DNA of 64,000 nucleotides from Volvox africanus. Taxonomy: Eukaryota > Chlorophyta > Chlorophyceae > Chlamydomonadales > Volvocaceae. The first letter of the stretch is position 1, and the number at the start of each line of letters is the position of its first letter. Both the position numbers and the translations under genes were made by a program. The DNA lies in assembly GCA_030268105.1 (NCBI GenBank), contig BSDZ01000086.1, positions 3,922,501 through 3,986,500 of the forward strand. The letters are read 5' to 3'. Positions 28,001 to 39,090 of this stretch are shown piece after piece. Below the pieces are notes generated by a model. It was not told the DNA's origin, made no database searches, and saw only the letters and a list, made by a program, of their open reading frames with translations.

Positions 28001-31000
28001 CGAAGGATGACGCAAAGCCCTGGGCGCACGGAGGGCCACTAGGCCTCAGCCCTCTGAGTCAACCCTCGGGGGAGCACACAGCCACCGCTGGCAACGCGCA
28101 AGCTCTGGAGCTATCCACCAGCTTCCAAGCTATGGGGGCGGTGCCGTCGCCGGACGGTACACGAACTGGCGGCAGCATCAGCTCGACCCCCAACATTGCA
28201 GGGAGTGGGGCACCTAGTGCCGGGAGGTCGGTCCTGCCTGCTGCGCAGGGAACCCCCTTCTGCAACGTGACAACCGCTTCACCTTTTGCACACTTTCAAA
28301 TGCCATCAGACCTTTCGGCTGCTGCATTCGGCGATCCGGCCGCGGCGGGTAACACTGGCGGCAGCGGTGGGGGCCTCAGCGGACGCACCTCGCACGGCGG
28401 TAGTGAGGGCAGCTTGCCAAAGGTCGGAGTTCAGCCGCAACACAATTCGGGGCCGCAAGTCCTGCTATCGCAGCCGCCACAGCCTTCATCGCAGCCCGCA
28501 CTGCCTTCACCGCCGCCGAGCCAACCGCGGTCCTCGACAACATCACCTTTCCAAGCGATGCAAATGGGCTTTGGATCTCACTTGCCGCCGGCGTCGCTGG
28601 TGTCCGCGTTCGGAGGTGTGCCGCCGTTGCAACCGCAACCGATGCCAGGGACAATGATCCACACGCAGGCGCCGGCCCATTTACAGCATCAGGGGCACCG
28701 CCCACCTCAGGCCCCAGTTGTCGGTTGTGGCACCGGCGGTAGCATGGCAGCTGTGAACCTGCCCCTGCCGCGGATGAGTAGTGTTCCCTACGCGGGACAA
28801 CCTCAGGCACCATCTCCACCCCAGGTGGCGCAGCAGCAACAGCAAACACTGCCCAGTCAACCGGTGCGGCAATATGCTGCTGTGAGCCACGATTCAATGC
28901 ATAGGATGTACGGCCTTGGGGGCGGCGCGGCGGTTGCTGCAGGTGGCACTGGCTTCTACACTCCCCCGCCAAAATCTGCAGATGGGGTTTGTAACACCGG
29001 TAGCAAGGCTCCCTCGCCGGCATTATCGACACCGTTCACGGCGGCAACGGCCTCATCCGCACACTCCACGGCCCCTGGATCGGCACCTGCAGACAGTGTC
29101 CCTTTCGCTGATCTGTCCCCGTTTAACGTTGGAGAGACCGTTGCGAGCTGTGGCAGCGGCCGGAAGGATGAAAAGCCCGAGCGAGACCGGGAACAGTGGG
29201 AGCGGGGTCGGGAGCGGGAGCAGCGGGACTGGGAGCGGGAGTGGGGCCGGGAACGGGAACGCGATCGGGAGCGTGATCGGGCGCAGTCGTTTTTCGCCGA
29301 CCTGTCGCCGTTTAATACTTCGTCGGGGGCAGGCGGCAGTGGTGAAACTCGAGACGTGACACCCGCGCGAAGAAACACATCAGGCTCAAGCCCGCAGGTG
29401 CAGCAGCAGCCCATTGTAGAGCTGCCCAGCAGCGATAACAGTCGGGAAACAACGCCGCGTGTCTCCATCACAAATCTAAGCGATGCACAGGGGCCGCCCA
29501 ACAGCGGTGGCGGCGTTGCGGAAGGTGTGGCACGCGATCTATCGCTAATGCAGCTCGGAGCGCCAGCTGGCGGCAGGCAGGAACCAAATGGTGGGCGGCC
29601 AGGATCGATGCATCAGCAGCACTTGCAGATACAGCAGGCATTCGGGCCGATGTCGGCGATGGGGCCCGCGGCAATTGGGGCACATTTAGCGCATCAGCTT
29701 CCACACCATCTGGCCATGGCGTACTACGCAAATGTAGCGCAGGTAAATCCATACATGTACGTGCAGACGCCTGCAGCTATCGTAGCAGGAACGGCGGCCA
29801 TGTTACCCCAGGCACAAAACTACTTGCAGGGACAGTCTGCCGCCGTAGGGCAGGGGATGCAGGGCTGGCGCCAAGTTTTCGATCCTGCATGGGCGAATAG
29901 CTGGGCGGCAAGTCAACAACCCAACCAGTACATGTTACATACGGCCTACATGCAGCAGCAGCAGCAACACCAGCAGCACGAACAGCAGCGGCAGCAGCAG
30001 GCCATGATGGCTGTTGCTACAGGGATGGCTGGCCAGGTGCAACCGGGACAAGCCCTAGGGTTGCCGGGTTCAGGTCTATCAGTTGTGTCCTCTACAACAA
30101 CGACAACGATGCATGTTGTCGAGTCGGGTGCTAGCACCTCAGGGCGTTCCCAGCCGCCGACAGGACCTGGCTTGCTCCCCTCCCGTGCGCTGGTTGCTAC
30201 CGGTGGCCCGCAGCTGGCTCTACCGCCTAGCACACAACCGCAGTTACCGCAGCCCTTGCCGCAGCCACAGGCGCAACAGCCGCCACAACAGTCGCAACGG
30301 GTTGCTGATATGGCGCATGAGATGACCGTGCCATCGGCTCGTCGTTTGGAGAGGCTGCAAGTGCCTAGCGCCACAAACCCAGATGCTGGGGGTGGAGCTG
30401 GACTGGCATCACCGCTCGGGCTGCAGTCCTCCCTCTCTGTTTCCATGCCGCTCCCGCCGTCGTATCGCGATCTGGAGATCAACCCTGACGAGCTTACGTT
30501 TAAAAACCGCATCGGCATCGGTTCCTATGGGGAGGTTTATCGGGGCACTTGGCGCGGCACCGAGGTGGCTATCAAGCGATTTTTGGAGCAGAACCTCTCA
30601 CAGGTCACGATTAAGGAGTTCCGTGATGAGGTTATGATTATGAGCAAGCTTCGACACCCCAATATCGTGCTTTTCATGGGCGCGGTGACACAGAGCAACC
30701 AGCTGGCTATTGTGACGCAATTCATGCCCCGCGGCTCGCTATTTCGGATGCTGCACCGCACCAGAGAAGTGCTAGATCCTCGCCGCCGACTGAATATGGC
30801 TCTTGATATCGCTAAAGGTGTGTGGGCCAATGTGAAATCGGAATGACATTGAAGAGTTATTGCTTGCCATTATGATGCTGCTAACCCTTGTGATGTCATA
30901 AGGTTTTCTGGAGATGGATTACCACCTTAACTGGAACGCCTCTTTCCCCACCTCTTCCCCCGTCATCATCACGAATCCGGTGATTTCTCCATTATCGTTT

Positions 31001-32566
31001 TTGCCTTTGCCGAGTTCAAGGCCAATGCCTTCCTATGCGCACGGCCTTCAAATATCTGATGTGCGTTGACTATCAGCCACCGCTGGCGCGGCCACTTTTA
31101 CAGGCATGGAGTATTTGCATAATTGCAAGCCTGTGCTTGTACATCGTGACCTCAAGTCTCCGAACTTACTGGTGGACAAGGACTACACCATCAAGGTGTG
31201 CGACTTCGGGCTGTCGCAAGTCAAGATGAACACTTTCCTGACGGCAAAGTCGCAGGGCGGGTAAGTGCTTGGGTCGCAGAGTCCGCGTGCTCCTTCTGTT
31301 GCAGCTGGTGTTGCTCCGCAGCGTACATGGCAATTGCAGACAACAGGGTAATAGGAGGGGCACTTGGAAAGGCGCAATGCAAGGGAGGAGTTCATAAAAC
31401 GGCTTGTACAGCCTGTTGTCTGGAGCCTGTGTGTGCGTTTTTCTTGCCGCATGCAAGCACGGCATGGGGCTTTCGCTCCAGCTGGCAGCTGGAGCTTCCT
31501 GTGTGAAACTACATGCGTTTTGCCGTCCTACATGCTGTCCTCCTTGCCCTTCATGTTAACCAAGATCACCGGCCTGGATGGCTCCGGAAATCCTCCGTGG
31601 AGAGCCCTGTGACGAGAAGAGCGACGTGAGTGGGGTTTGTGATTACGTATGCTCTACTCGTTTGCTAGGGGACTCGGTAAGAGCAAACTCTCGCGCAAAG
31701 GTGATGCATCTTTTTGGGCCCAATATCTTCTGCATGAAGATTTTCCTGCATAGTGGAGCTTTATTCTAATGGCTACCTTTTTGTATGCTCTCCGTGTGCA
31801 GGTTTTCAGCTTCGGGGTTATCCTTTACGAGTTGGTGACTGGCAAGGAGCCATGGGATGAGCTGAATCCTATGCAGGTGAGTGGTAGAATATGTCGGTAT
31901 TGTGATACTTTGATCATGCTCTACGATTGTTCAGGGACTGTCTGTGGTTTTGGAGTCAGGGGGCAACTGGGAGCGGTGAATTGTGATGTTGCAACGCAAG
32001 TCTCTTTCCTGGCTGTCGTAACAGGTCACAATACCAACCTGTTTTTTCCCTACTGGGTTGTGATGCGGCTACTTCGCTTCTATTTGTTCCTACCGCTGTA
32101 ATTACCTTGTCTAGTAATCGCAGATAATATCTTGTAGTATTTATCTTGTTTAGGCGGTTTTGTTGTTTTGGTTCTAGGTAGTTTTTTAGCAATATCTGTG
32201 CGTCGTATTTTCACCTCGCTGGTCTTGCAACCGTAATTGATTTCTTTTAGTTATGACCTTTTCGCTGTTTCCGCTAGTTACTACCGTCTCAGTTCTTTAC
32301 TACCATGTCGTGTGGAACTATTGTGGTTGCAGGTGGTTGGTGCGGTGGGCTTCAGCGGGCGGCGCATGTCACTGCCTACCGACCTGGCTCCTGCTGTGAC
32401 GGAACTCATCATCAGCTGCTGGGCCACGAGTCCCAAGGAGCGCCCTTCGTTTACTCAGATTTTAGCCACTATGACGGCGTGGAGCGAGCTGCGGCCAACT
32501 GAGGCGGTTATACAGCTGCAGCAGGAGGCCGCAAGGGCCCGACAGCAGAGGGCGGCGGTTTCGTAG
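25025..32566 (+). CDS. EDR1/CTR1-type Raf-like MAPKKK (very long, low-complexity linker)
   Basis: Serine/threonine kinase of the plant EDR1/CTR1 group. Ten exons: 25025-25398, 25470-25608, 25723-25830, 25948-26054, 26396-26658, 27008-30817, 31104-31260, 31565-31625, 31802-31876, 32333-32566, about 1775 residues. The N-terminal 330 or so residues form the EDR1 domain ([54 protein letters not shown]). About 1,150 residues of Pro-, Gly-, Ser- and Gln-rich linker follow, with two FADLSPFN motifs around an Arg/Glu tract. The kinase starts near residue 1487: [23 protein letters not shown] lysine, [20 protein letters not shown], and ends shortly before the stop. The start codon and the 26658|27008 junction are the least certain points; the latter was chosen for phase. 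All catalytic motifs are present, so it should be active. Confidence 0.92.
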
Positions 32567-34514
32567 GCACTAGCGAATGGTTGCTCAGGTCTTCAGGCTC
32601 TTGCAGGCGCGACTGCGTATGGGATGCTGTGTTTTTGCTCGTTTGACTTCTTCTCTTTCCTGGGCGTATGGTGGTTTCAGGGTATAGGATTGACCAGCTA
32701 GGACGCTTGTTGGTTGTGTCTGGGGTAGGAAGCGGCCCCTTGAGTCTCATCCATCATCCAACGTGCCACAGCAGGACGCAACGCTTGGGCAGGTTTTTGA
32801 TGTTGTATCTCTCAAGCTGCTTAGGCAACTACTAGGGTTGCCTATGCTAAATTGCGTGAACATTAATTTCTACGTACATATCTGAGATGCGTGTGCTACA
32901 ACTTGTGTTTCTTGTCAGCTGCAGAGCAGGGTGTTTTTTGGTTATTACGGACTGTGTATCGTAGGTTGCACACTCCTGCAAGCATCCTCAATATTTGGAT
33001 GCAGCGCGGTGAGTTAAGGTGAGGTAAAGGCAGTAATGGATTGCAATGTTGCTTGTGTGATTTATGATCAGGATATGGTGAGGTGAATGAAATGACTAAA
33101 TGGCGGAAGCTCCCAGGAAGAGGGCCATCCCATTCCAACGCCCAAGACCCGTTTTGCCCACCGTCGCCTGCAATTTTGACCGCTTTCATGTATTGGCGCA
33201 CTCACAGAACCGGATATGGCCTGGGATATTGGACGCCATGGAGACCAGGTCCTAAGGGTGTTGTAATGGTCTTGCCAGTGGCGCCAGTAATAATACGACC
33301 GGTTCTGCAAATAAAAATGCGCTTAAGGGGCAGACTCACCCATGCTTTCGCAGGTGTGCATTTCCTGGTGTCAAGGAACAGCAGGGGAACGCCGGGGTCG
33401 CCGTAAATTCAAGGGAATTTTGAGGCTTTATGGTGCGCATATCAAGCATAGAAGGTAGAGCAAAGAACGAAATACACGTATGGATTCAAATGAATTGGCC
33501 CTATGTACGCATATCAGCTGATGCACAAAAAGTCACAAATCCTTCTAGACTTCCTGGGTCATTCTCATTCCTGGAGTAGGTAGGGTAGGGCAAGGATAAG
33601 GGTAGGACAGATCTTACTAGTCCCCAGGTACGCGTGGCAGGGGAGAGATGGAGCATAGGACGGAGGGAGGGAAGAAGAGAGGTAGTGAGTCCTCTATCCC
33701 ACTATCTCCCTCCGGCCCTCATTATTTCCCGCCCTGCCTCGCTCCCACCCTCTCGTTCCCCCTATGCCCCTCTATCTTGCCTTAGTTCCTCTCAACGACA
33801 GGTCTCGTCTATTCCCCTTCCCCTTCCCAACCACGTCCCTTCCCCACTCCCTCGCCACCTCCCTTTGCTTGAGGATTCTCCCATTGTTTGCTTTAGGGTT
33901 GCACATAGCCCTTAAGCGTACTTTTTGTTACCCTCCTGCTCAGAGCCGTAGTCTCGCCTGAGTCCAGAACGAGCATCCATATATGTTCTTGAACCCCGAG
34001 GAACTGTGCTGCGTCACATCATGCCCAAACATCCTTGTTATAGTCAGACCGTCAGTCCGGGGTGTGAGGTGCATAGCTCCCCCCTCTGGGCCTGCTCGGT
34101 CGTCCACACACCGTGACCGCTTACGATTATTAGGGTTCAGGCGTGTTCGGGAGCCGACTTCCCTGCCGTGGCTAACCCACATTGCGTACGGAAAGGTGTT
34201 GCGCGGTCTCTGTTTGCTGTGTTGCAATCATGCTTGAAATTTTGAAGTTATAAGTCGTTGCAATGGGGCTTCAAATGATTCACGGGATGGGTTTAACCAT
34301 TCGGGATGCTATGCAAGGATAATCCTTACCCCGGTGGCCGAGCAGAGGGACGTGTTTAGCATGAACAAATAACTCCTGCATTTTTTTATCGAAGTATGAA
34401 AGCAATATGCCATGTATAAGATACAGGAACGACCGGATGGAACGACCGGAATGATGCCGGAAAGGAACGACCGGATAAAACTTCCTAAGCACGTTTAAGG
34501 AAAGGAACGACCGG

Positions 34515-34915
34515 TTGGTCGTTGGTCTGTGGGTCTACCTGGAGGCCCGGGGCCTGGTTGGTGTTTGGGTCTACCCGCAGACTTGGGGGCGGGTTGATCT
34601 CTGGGAGACCGGAAGGTAGACCGGAAGCTAGTTGGTCACGGAAGCTGGACCGGACACTGGACTGGAAGCTGGACCGGAAGCTGGACCAGAAGTTGGTTCG
34701 TCATTGGGTCTATCCGGGGTTCTATGGACCAGATGGTCTTTGGGTCTACCTAAGGACCCGGGGACCGGTTGGTCTTTAAGTCTATCCGGGGGCCCGGGGC
34801 TTGTTGGTGTTCGAGTTTATTTGGGAGCTCGGGGGCAGGTTGGTCTCTGGCTCTACCAGGGGGCCTACCGCATGTTCTGTGGGTCAAGCCGGGGCCGGGG
34901 GCTGGTTGGTCTTCA
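34515..34915. repeat. degenerate minisatellite around GTTGGTCTTTGGGTCTACC
   Basis: At least seven imperfect copies of a unit starting with GTTGGT(C/G)TTTGGGTCTA, followed by a GGxxCCCGGGGCCTG-like half. The spacing varies from about 35 to 70 bases. A short sub-array of CTGGACCGGAAG lies near 34646-34692. Shorter AACGACCGG motifs recur just upstream (34428-34512), possibly an older part of the same array. Confidence 0.8.
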
Positions 34916-34923
34916 CACATATT

Positions 34924-34924
<1 letters not shown>

Positions 34925-34958
<34 letters not shown>
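34925..34958. repeat. (TG)n-(TA)n microsatellite
   Basis: Compound dinucleotide run of TG then TA directly after the minisatellite. Confidence 0.9.
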
Positions 34959-35775
34959 CGGTTTATTGATTTTTTTAAATCGATATATCGACTCTTCTTC
35001 TAAAACAATTTACTAGTGTACATATTGTATATAATACCTATATTTCGATTCTACTTGTGACTGGATATAAACAGATACTAGCAGGATTATAATGTGCAAG
35101 TGTTTGCTGTACCTCGACGATTCCCGAACACATACAGCGTACATTATTTTCAAGCGAGGCAGGGTGGAGCCCGATTTTTGAACATATAAATCTGTAATCC
35201 ATCTCCATCGATATCAGTTCACCTAACCTGCTTGTCATGGAAGACGACTCGAAACTCATGTTTTCATGTAAAGTACTTTCCTTCCTTCCTTAATGACATA
35301 CATATACAGACATGCCGAAACCGGGATTGCCGCAGGCCCTTACTTGAATATTTGATAATAATTGGACGTACGAAAAGATCATTTTCTGTTTTGGCGCATA
35401 CAATACGTGGGATCGTATAGTTGACGTATAGCCCGTATAATTGTTGCTCGCTGAAAAATCATTGCCATTTCTGTTTACAGAATGCTGTGCTAAGGAACCC
35501 AAAGTCTAAAGAAAAACAAAACAATATAAAAGACATGCATTGAACGCGAATAAATGTAGCCCTGAGGACACGAGCTGAGGTGAACAACCCGTACACCTGA
35601 CTCACCAAGGGCCTTACAACCAACTAACCCGGCTTTCTAACGAAAGGTTGCAATCCCTAGACTGGGATAACCGTCTGCAAGACGATGGTTAAAGCGATTA
35701 CATTGACCCATAGCCGTCTATTTATCGGGGTTGCTGAAGTTTTGTGTCACAGCCGCAACTACAGTCGTATATAAA

Positions 35776-37641
35776 ATGGTCACAACTCGACGAGCTTTTC
35801 ATCGCCAAAATGGTGGTGACGCTTTACAAGTGGAAGGTCCCAGCACTTCGTCCGTGCGCGGGCGAGCGACCGCTGCGCGTGGTCGGGGAAGGTCGGCGGC
35901 GCACGGCGCTGGAAATGTTGGACAACCTCAGGCTACTGATGAAGGTTTGGAGCGTAAGGATACGGTGCAAACAGGTAGGATTGGGCAGCTTTTGAAAATT
36001 TGGAGTCGATGTTGGGCGGTCCGTGTCGATCCCTATCTCCTGCCTTTTGTTACAGTTATAAGTGCATCTGATACGGAAGAGCCGCATTCTGATGCTCCCG
36101 CTGGAGGTTAGTATATAGAATGCGTAGATTGCACCTCAGAAGGCTGGGCAGGAATTTCAAGGCTATATTTATAGCATGCAGATAAGGGCACGAGAATCGG
36201 TGGTGAAGACAGCAGCGTAGGACAGGAACGGTTGGAACCTGCGGACGAAGTCGGTGGGGGCGACAGGGAGACGCTATCAACTGGTGGAAGCAGCGGGAGC
36301 GCCTCTTCTGGCTTGGAAGGCGTTGACGACCGAGGCAACAACGATGATGACGGCGAAAGCGACGATGTTGGTGACGGCGACGTATTTCGATCAAACTTCA
36401 TGGGCCAGCTAGCGTTGTCACTGAAAGCGGCCCTTAATGTACGCGCTGGCGTCCGTAAGGCTTCACCTGCGGCGGGAAGTTCCCATCCGAAGCTCGGCAT
36501 AGCAAGCGACCCAGAAGCAATTCGGTGGAAGCCTGAGACACAGCGACAGAACGTGCCTCGGCCGGGCGCCTCTACGCGTGTGGCACCAGGAGTGGGAGCA
36601 ACTAAGGAGAAGGGTTTGGCACAACAGGTAGGCATGACTGGATGGGTCATCTCTCAAAGCTTGCCGGAGCAGTATCGTTGTTCCAAAGCCTCTTTGCCTT
36701 GACTCGCCTTCTGTGAATTGGGCAGGGCCTTACTTAAGTTGCTGATATTGATCTGCGTGGGGGCAGTGCTCCGGCACTCATGGCCGTGCTCCGTCCTGAC
36801 AACCGGTGTCTTCACCCACGGGGTTCCGCAGATATGCAGTGGAGCCCCACTATACTGCGTGGCGGCAGTGCTGGTTATACTCTGGCCCCTAAAACTCTGT
36901 CTCTTTGCCTGTTCGTGAAACACAACGATGTGAATGCAAGATGGATGACTGTCTAATCTTTATCTTCTAAATCCACTTCCTTGAAAACATATCGCTTTGC
37001 AGCTGCTGGCCCCTCCTCGTGTGAAGCCAGCAGAGCACGCCGCATCGTCGACGAGCAAGGAATGGTTTCAGCTGCCAGCCCCAAAGATTACTGATGAAGT
37101 GAAGCAGGAGCTGCAGCTGCTGCGGTTGAGGGGGGCTTACGACCCTAAGCGGTTTTACAAGGTGTGAGGTGTGAGGTGTCATGCAGCTGTCAGGATGCGC
37201 TCCACGTACAACAGAACTGCTTTAAATGCGTGACCCATGATGGGATGAAAAAGGATAAGACCATGGACATCGAGGTTGGCCTTTCACGATTTAATAAGGC
37301 GTCGGATACGGTAAACATGTCCAACCAAGATGTCCAACCACTCACCGCTGATTGCACTTGATGCCCTGATCTCGCAGAGCTTTGACAATACCAAGCTTCC
37401 AACGCATTTTCAGATAGGGACTGTGGTCGACAACCCGCAAGACTTCTACAGCAGCCGCCTAACAGCACGCCAGAGGGGTGTCAGTATCACGCAGGAACTT
37501 CTCTCAGATCCTGCGTTGACTGCAACTCGGAAAAAGAGGTACTCCAAGTTGCAGAAAGAGGCGACTCGCTTCCAAAAAATAAAGAAGCGGAAGACGGATC
37601 TCGTGCGTAAGGTCCCCAAGGCAAAACGACCAAAGCATTAA
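35776..37641 (+). CDS. Fcf2-domain pre-rRNA processing protein
   Basis: Relative of yeast Fcf2 and human TDIF2, nucleolar proteins of the small-subunit processome needed for early 18S rRNA cleavages. Five exons, 35776-35974, 36056-36106, 36182-36627, 37003-37161, 37378-37641, give 372 residues with agreeing phases. The Fcf2 domain spans the last two exons: KEWFQLPAPKITDEVKQELQ, LLRLRGAYDPKRFYK, FQIGTVVDNPQDFYSSRLTA, then a Lys/Arg-rich tail (KKRKTDLVRKVPKAKRPKH), a likely nucleolar signal. The N-terminal part is unconserved: basic Arg/Gly/Ala-rich (RGRATAARGRGRS) and then acidic (DDRGNNDDDGESDDVGDGD). An in-frame ATG at 35731 is an alternative start; 35776 is preferred because the protein from there begins with a normal basic N-terminus. 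Confidence 0.9.
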
Positions 37642-38189
37642 TGGGGTTCTTGTCATTTCGGTTGCGCGCATGACGCCTTAGCATGCGCGCCTTCATATCG
37701 GTAAGATGATTACACGGCGTAGGGACAAGGGTAGGATGGTATTTGGGGATATTCTGGTGTATCTTGACAATGGGTGCCCCAATATAGATTTGCCATGTCA
37801 AAGATGTTATTTTGCTGAAGTACTGTAGAACGATTCACGGGCTCTCGTTCGTTGCGCGAAGCATCGTGCGTTTCGATGTTGTACGATTGTTGATGCAGTC
37901 ATATAAGGTGTCGTGCAAAGTATTTGTTTCGGTCTTATGTTTATGACGCTTTACAGCGTTGGAAAAGTTTGCGGTATCATATGCTCTATACTCTCAAATT
38001 TTAATACCTGTGGCTTTGGGCTTGGCGGATCATAGAAGCTCAAGGTCGTAAGCCCCATCACAGCTTGTACATTTTGTAAGTTTACACACAAGTATTTGCT
38101 GCTTGGAATGATTCTTTTGGCGAGCGTTTATACAAACTGGCAAGGAGTAACCAGGACTATAATCATCTTGCATGTAATACTACTCAAGT

Positions 38190-38319
38190 GGCAAAGCGTT
38201 ATGTACAGCATGTACAAAACATTTATCATCCCCCAAACGCAGACGCTCGCATCCGATGTTATATGGTAACATCTGCTAATTACTGGAATATGCTGCCTGC
38301 AGATATATTAAATGGATTG
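38190..38319 (+). mobile_element. possible 3' end of a non-LTR retrotransposon reading frame (remnant)
   Basis: One frame reads VAKRYVQHVQNIYHPPNADA and then TSANYWNMLPADILNGLSRY before a stop. The pattern of a basic stretch followed by W-N-x-L-P-x-(D/E)-(I/V)-(L/V)-N resembles the C-terminal tail after the reverse transcriptase of CR1/Jockey-like LINEs. Only this tail is visible, with no catalytic domain, so the call is tentative. Confidence 0.3.
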
Positions 38320-38846
38320 TCCCGTTATCTTTAAGATTAATGGTAGGGTTACCAGCGTCAGAGAAAGAACTCAGGGCGTCCTTTTGCCCTGGGCAGCCGT
38401 TGAGAGGAGTTATTTTTCACGCCGTTGTCCGGGCACCAGAAATATGTAAACCAGTTGGTAAAGTGATCGCCTATATCATGCTCTGCCTCTGCGGGAGTCC
38501 TAACAATTTCTTAACCAATGCTGCCTGCAGATATATTAAATGGATTGTCCCGTTATCTTTAAGATTAATGGTAGGGTTACCAGCGTCAGAGAAAGAGTCC
38601 TAACAATTTCTTAACCAATGCTGCCTGCAGATATATTAAATGGATTGTCCCGTTATCTTTAAGATTAATGGTAGGGTTACCAGCGTCAGAGAAAGAACTC
38701 AGGGCGTCCTTTTGCCCTGGGCAGCCGTTGAGAGGAGTTATTTTTCACGCCGTTGTCCGGGCACCAGAAATATGTAAACCAGTTGGTAAAGTGATCGCCT
38801 ATATCATGCTCTGCCTCTGCGGGAGTCCTAACAATTTCTTAACCAA
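38291..38846. repeat. tandem repeat: two 228-base copies around a 100-base internally deleted copy
   Basis: Copies at 38291-38518 and 38619-38846 appear identical by eye. The middle copy, 38519-38618, keeps the first 80 or so bases (TGCTGCCTGCAGATATATTA onward) and the last 20 or so (TCCTAACAATTTCTTAACCA) but lacks 128 bases between them. The deletion ends share only a few bases (GAAAGA versus GGGAG). The identity indicates a very recent duplication or an assembly artefact. Confidence 0.92.
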
Positions 38847-39090
38847 GGCAAAAGTCAGGCACGAACATACTCTAAAGGATTATTAAAATGACAGTCATAA
38901 GTAGTAATATTTTGTCGGTTGCTAGTACATGCGCAACAACATGCGAAAATAAACCGATTTCTTGCTGTTGTGAGCGTTTCGCCCGTACTGCCGTACAGAA
39001 CGCTGCCTGTCCTCAATTCCCAACACTTGCTGCATCACCTGGGCACCAAAACTATTGTTTCTCTAGTCGTTGAATCACACCAGGATAAAA

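Larger units (their letters stand above)
32567..35775. other. long repeat-rich intergenic region
   Basis: About 3.2 kb without a recognisable gene. It holds a polypyrimidine stretch (about 33690-33880) next to a purine-rich stretch (33640-33690), a degenerate minisatellite (34515-34915), a TG/TA microsatellite (34925-34958) and AT-rich sequence to about 35560. Frames inside the minisatellite only reflect the repeat. Confidence 0.55.
37642..39090. other. intergenic, holding a tandem repeat and possible retroelement remnant
   Basis: Between Fcf2 and PDH E1 beta on the same strand. Apart from the repeats at 38291-38846 and the possible reverse-transcriptase end at 38190-38319, nothing was recognised. 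Confidence 0.5.

Noticed and set aside
34522..35003. Three overlapping open frames over the minisatellite
   Set aside because: Their protein sequences only repeat the DNA unit (Gly/Leu/Trp/Pro-rich) and run into the TG/TA microsatellite.
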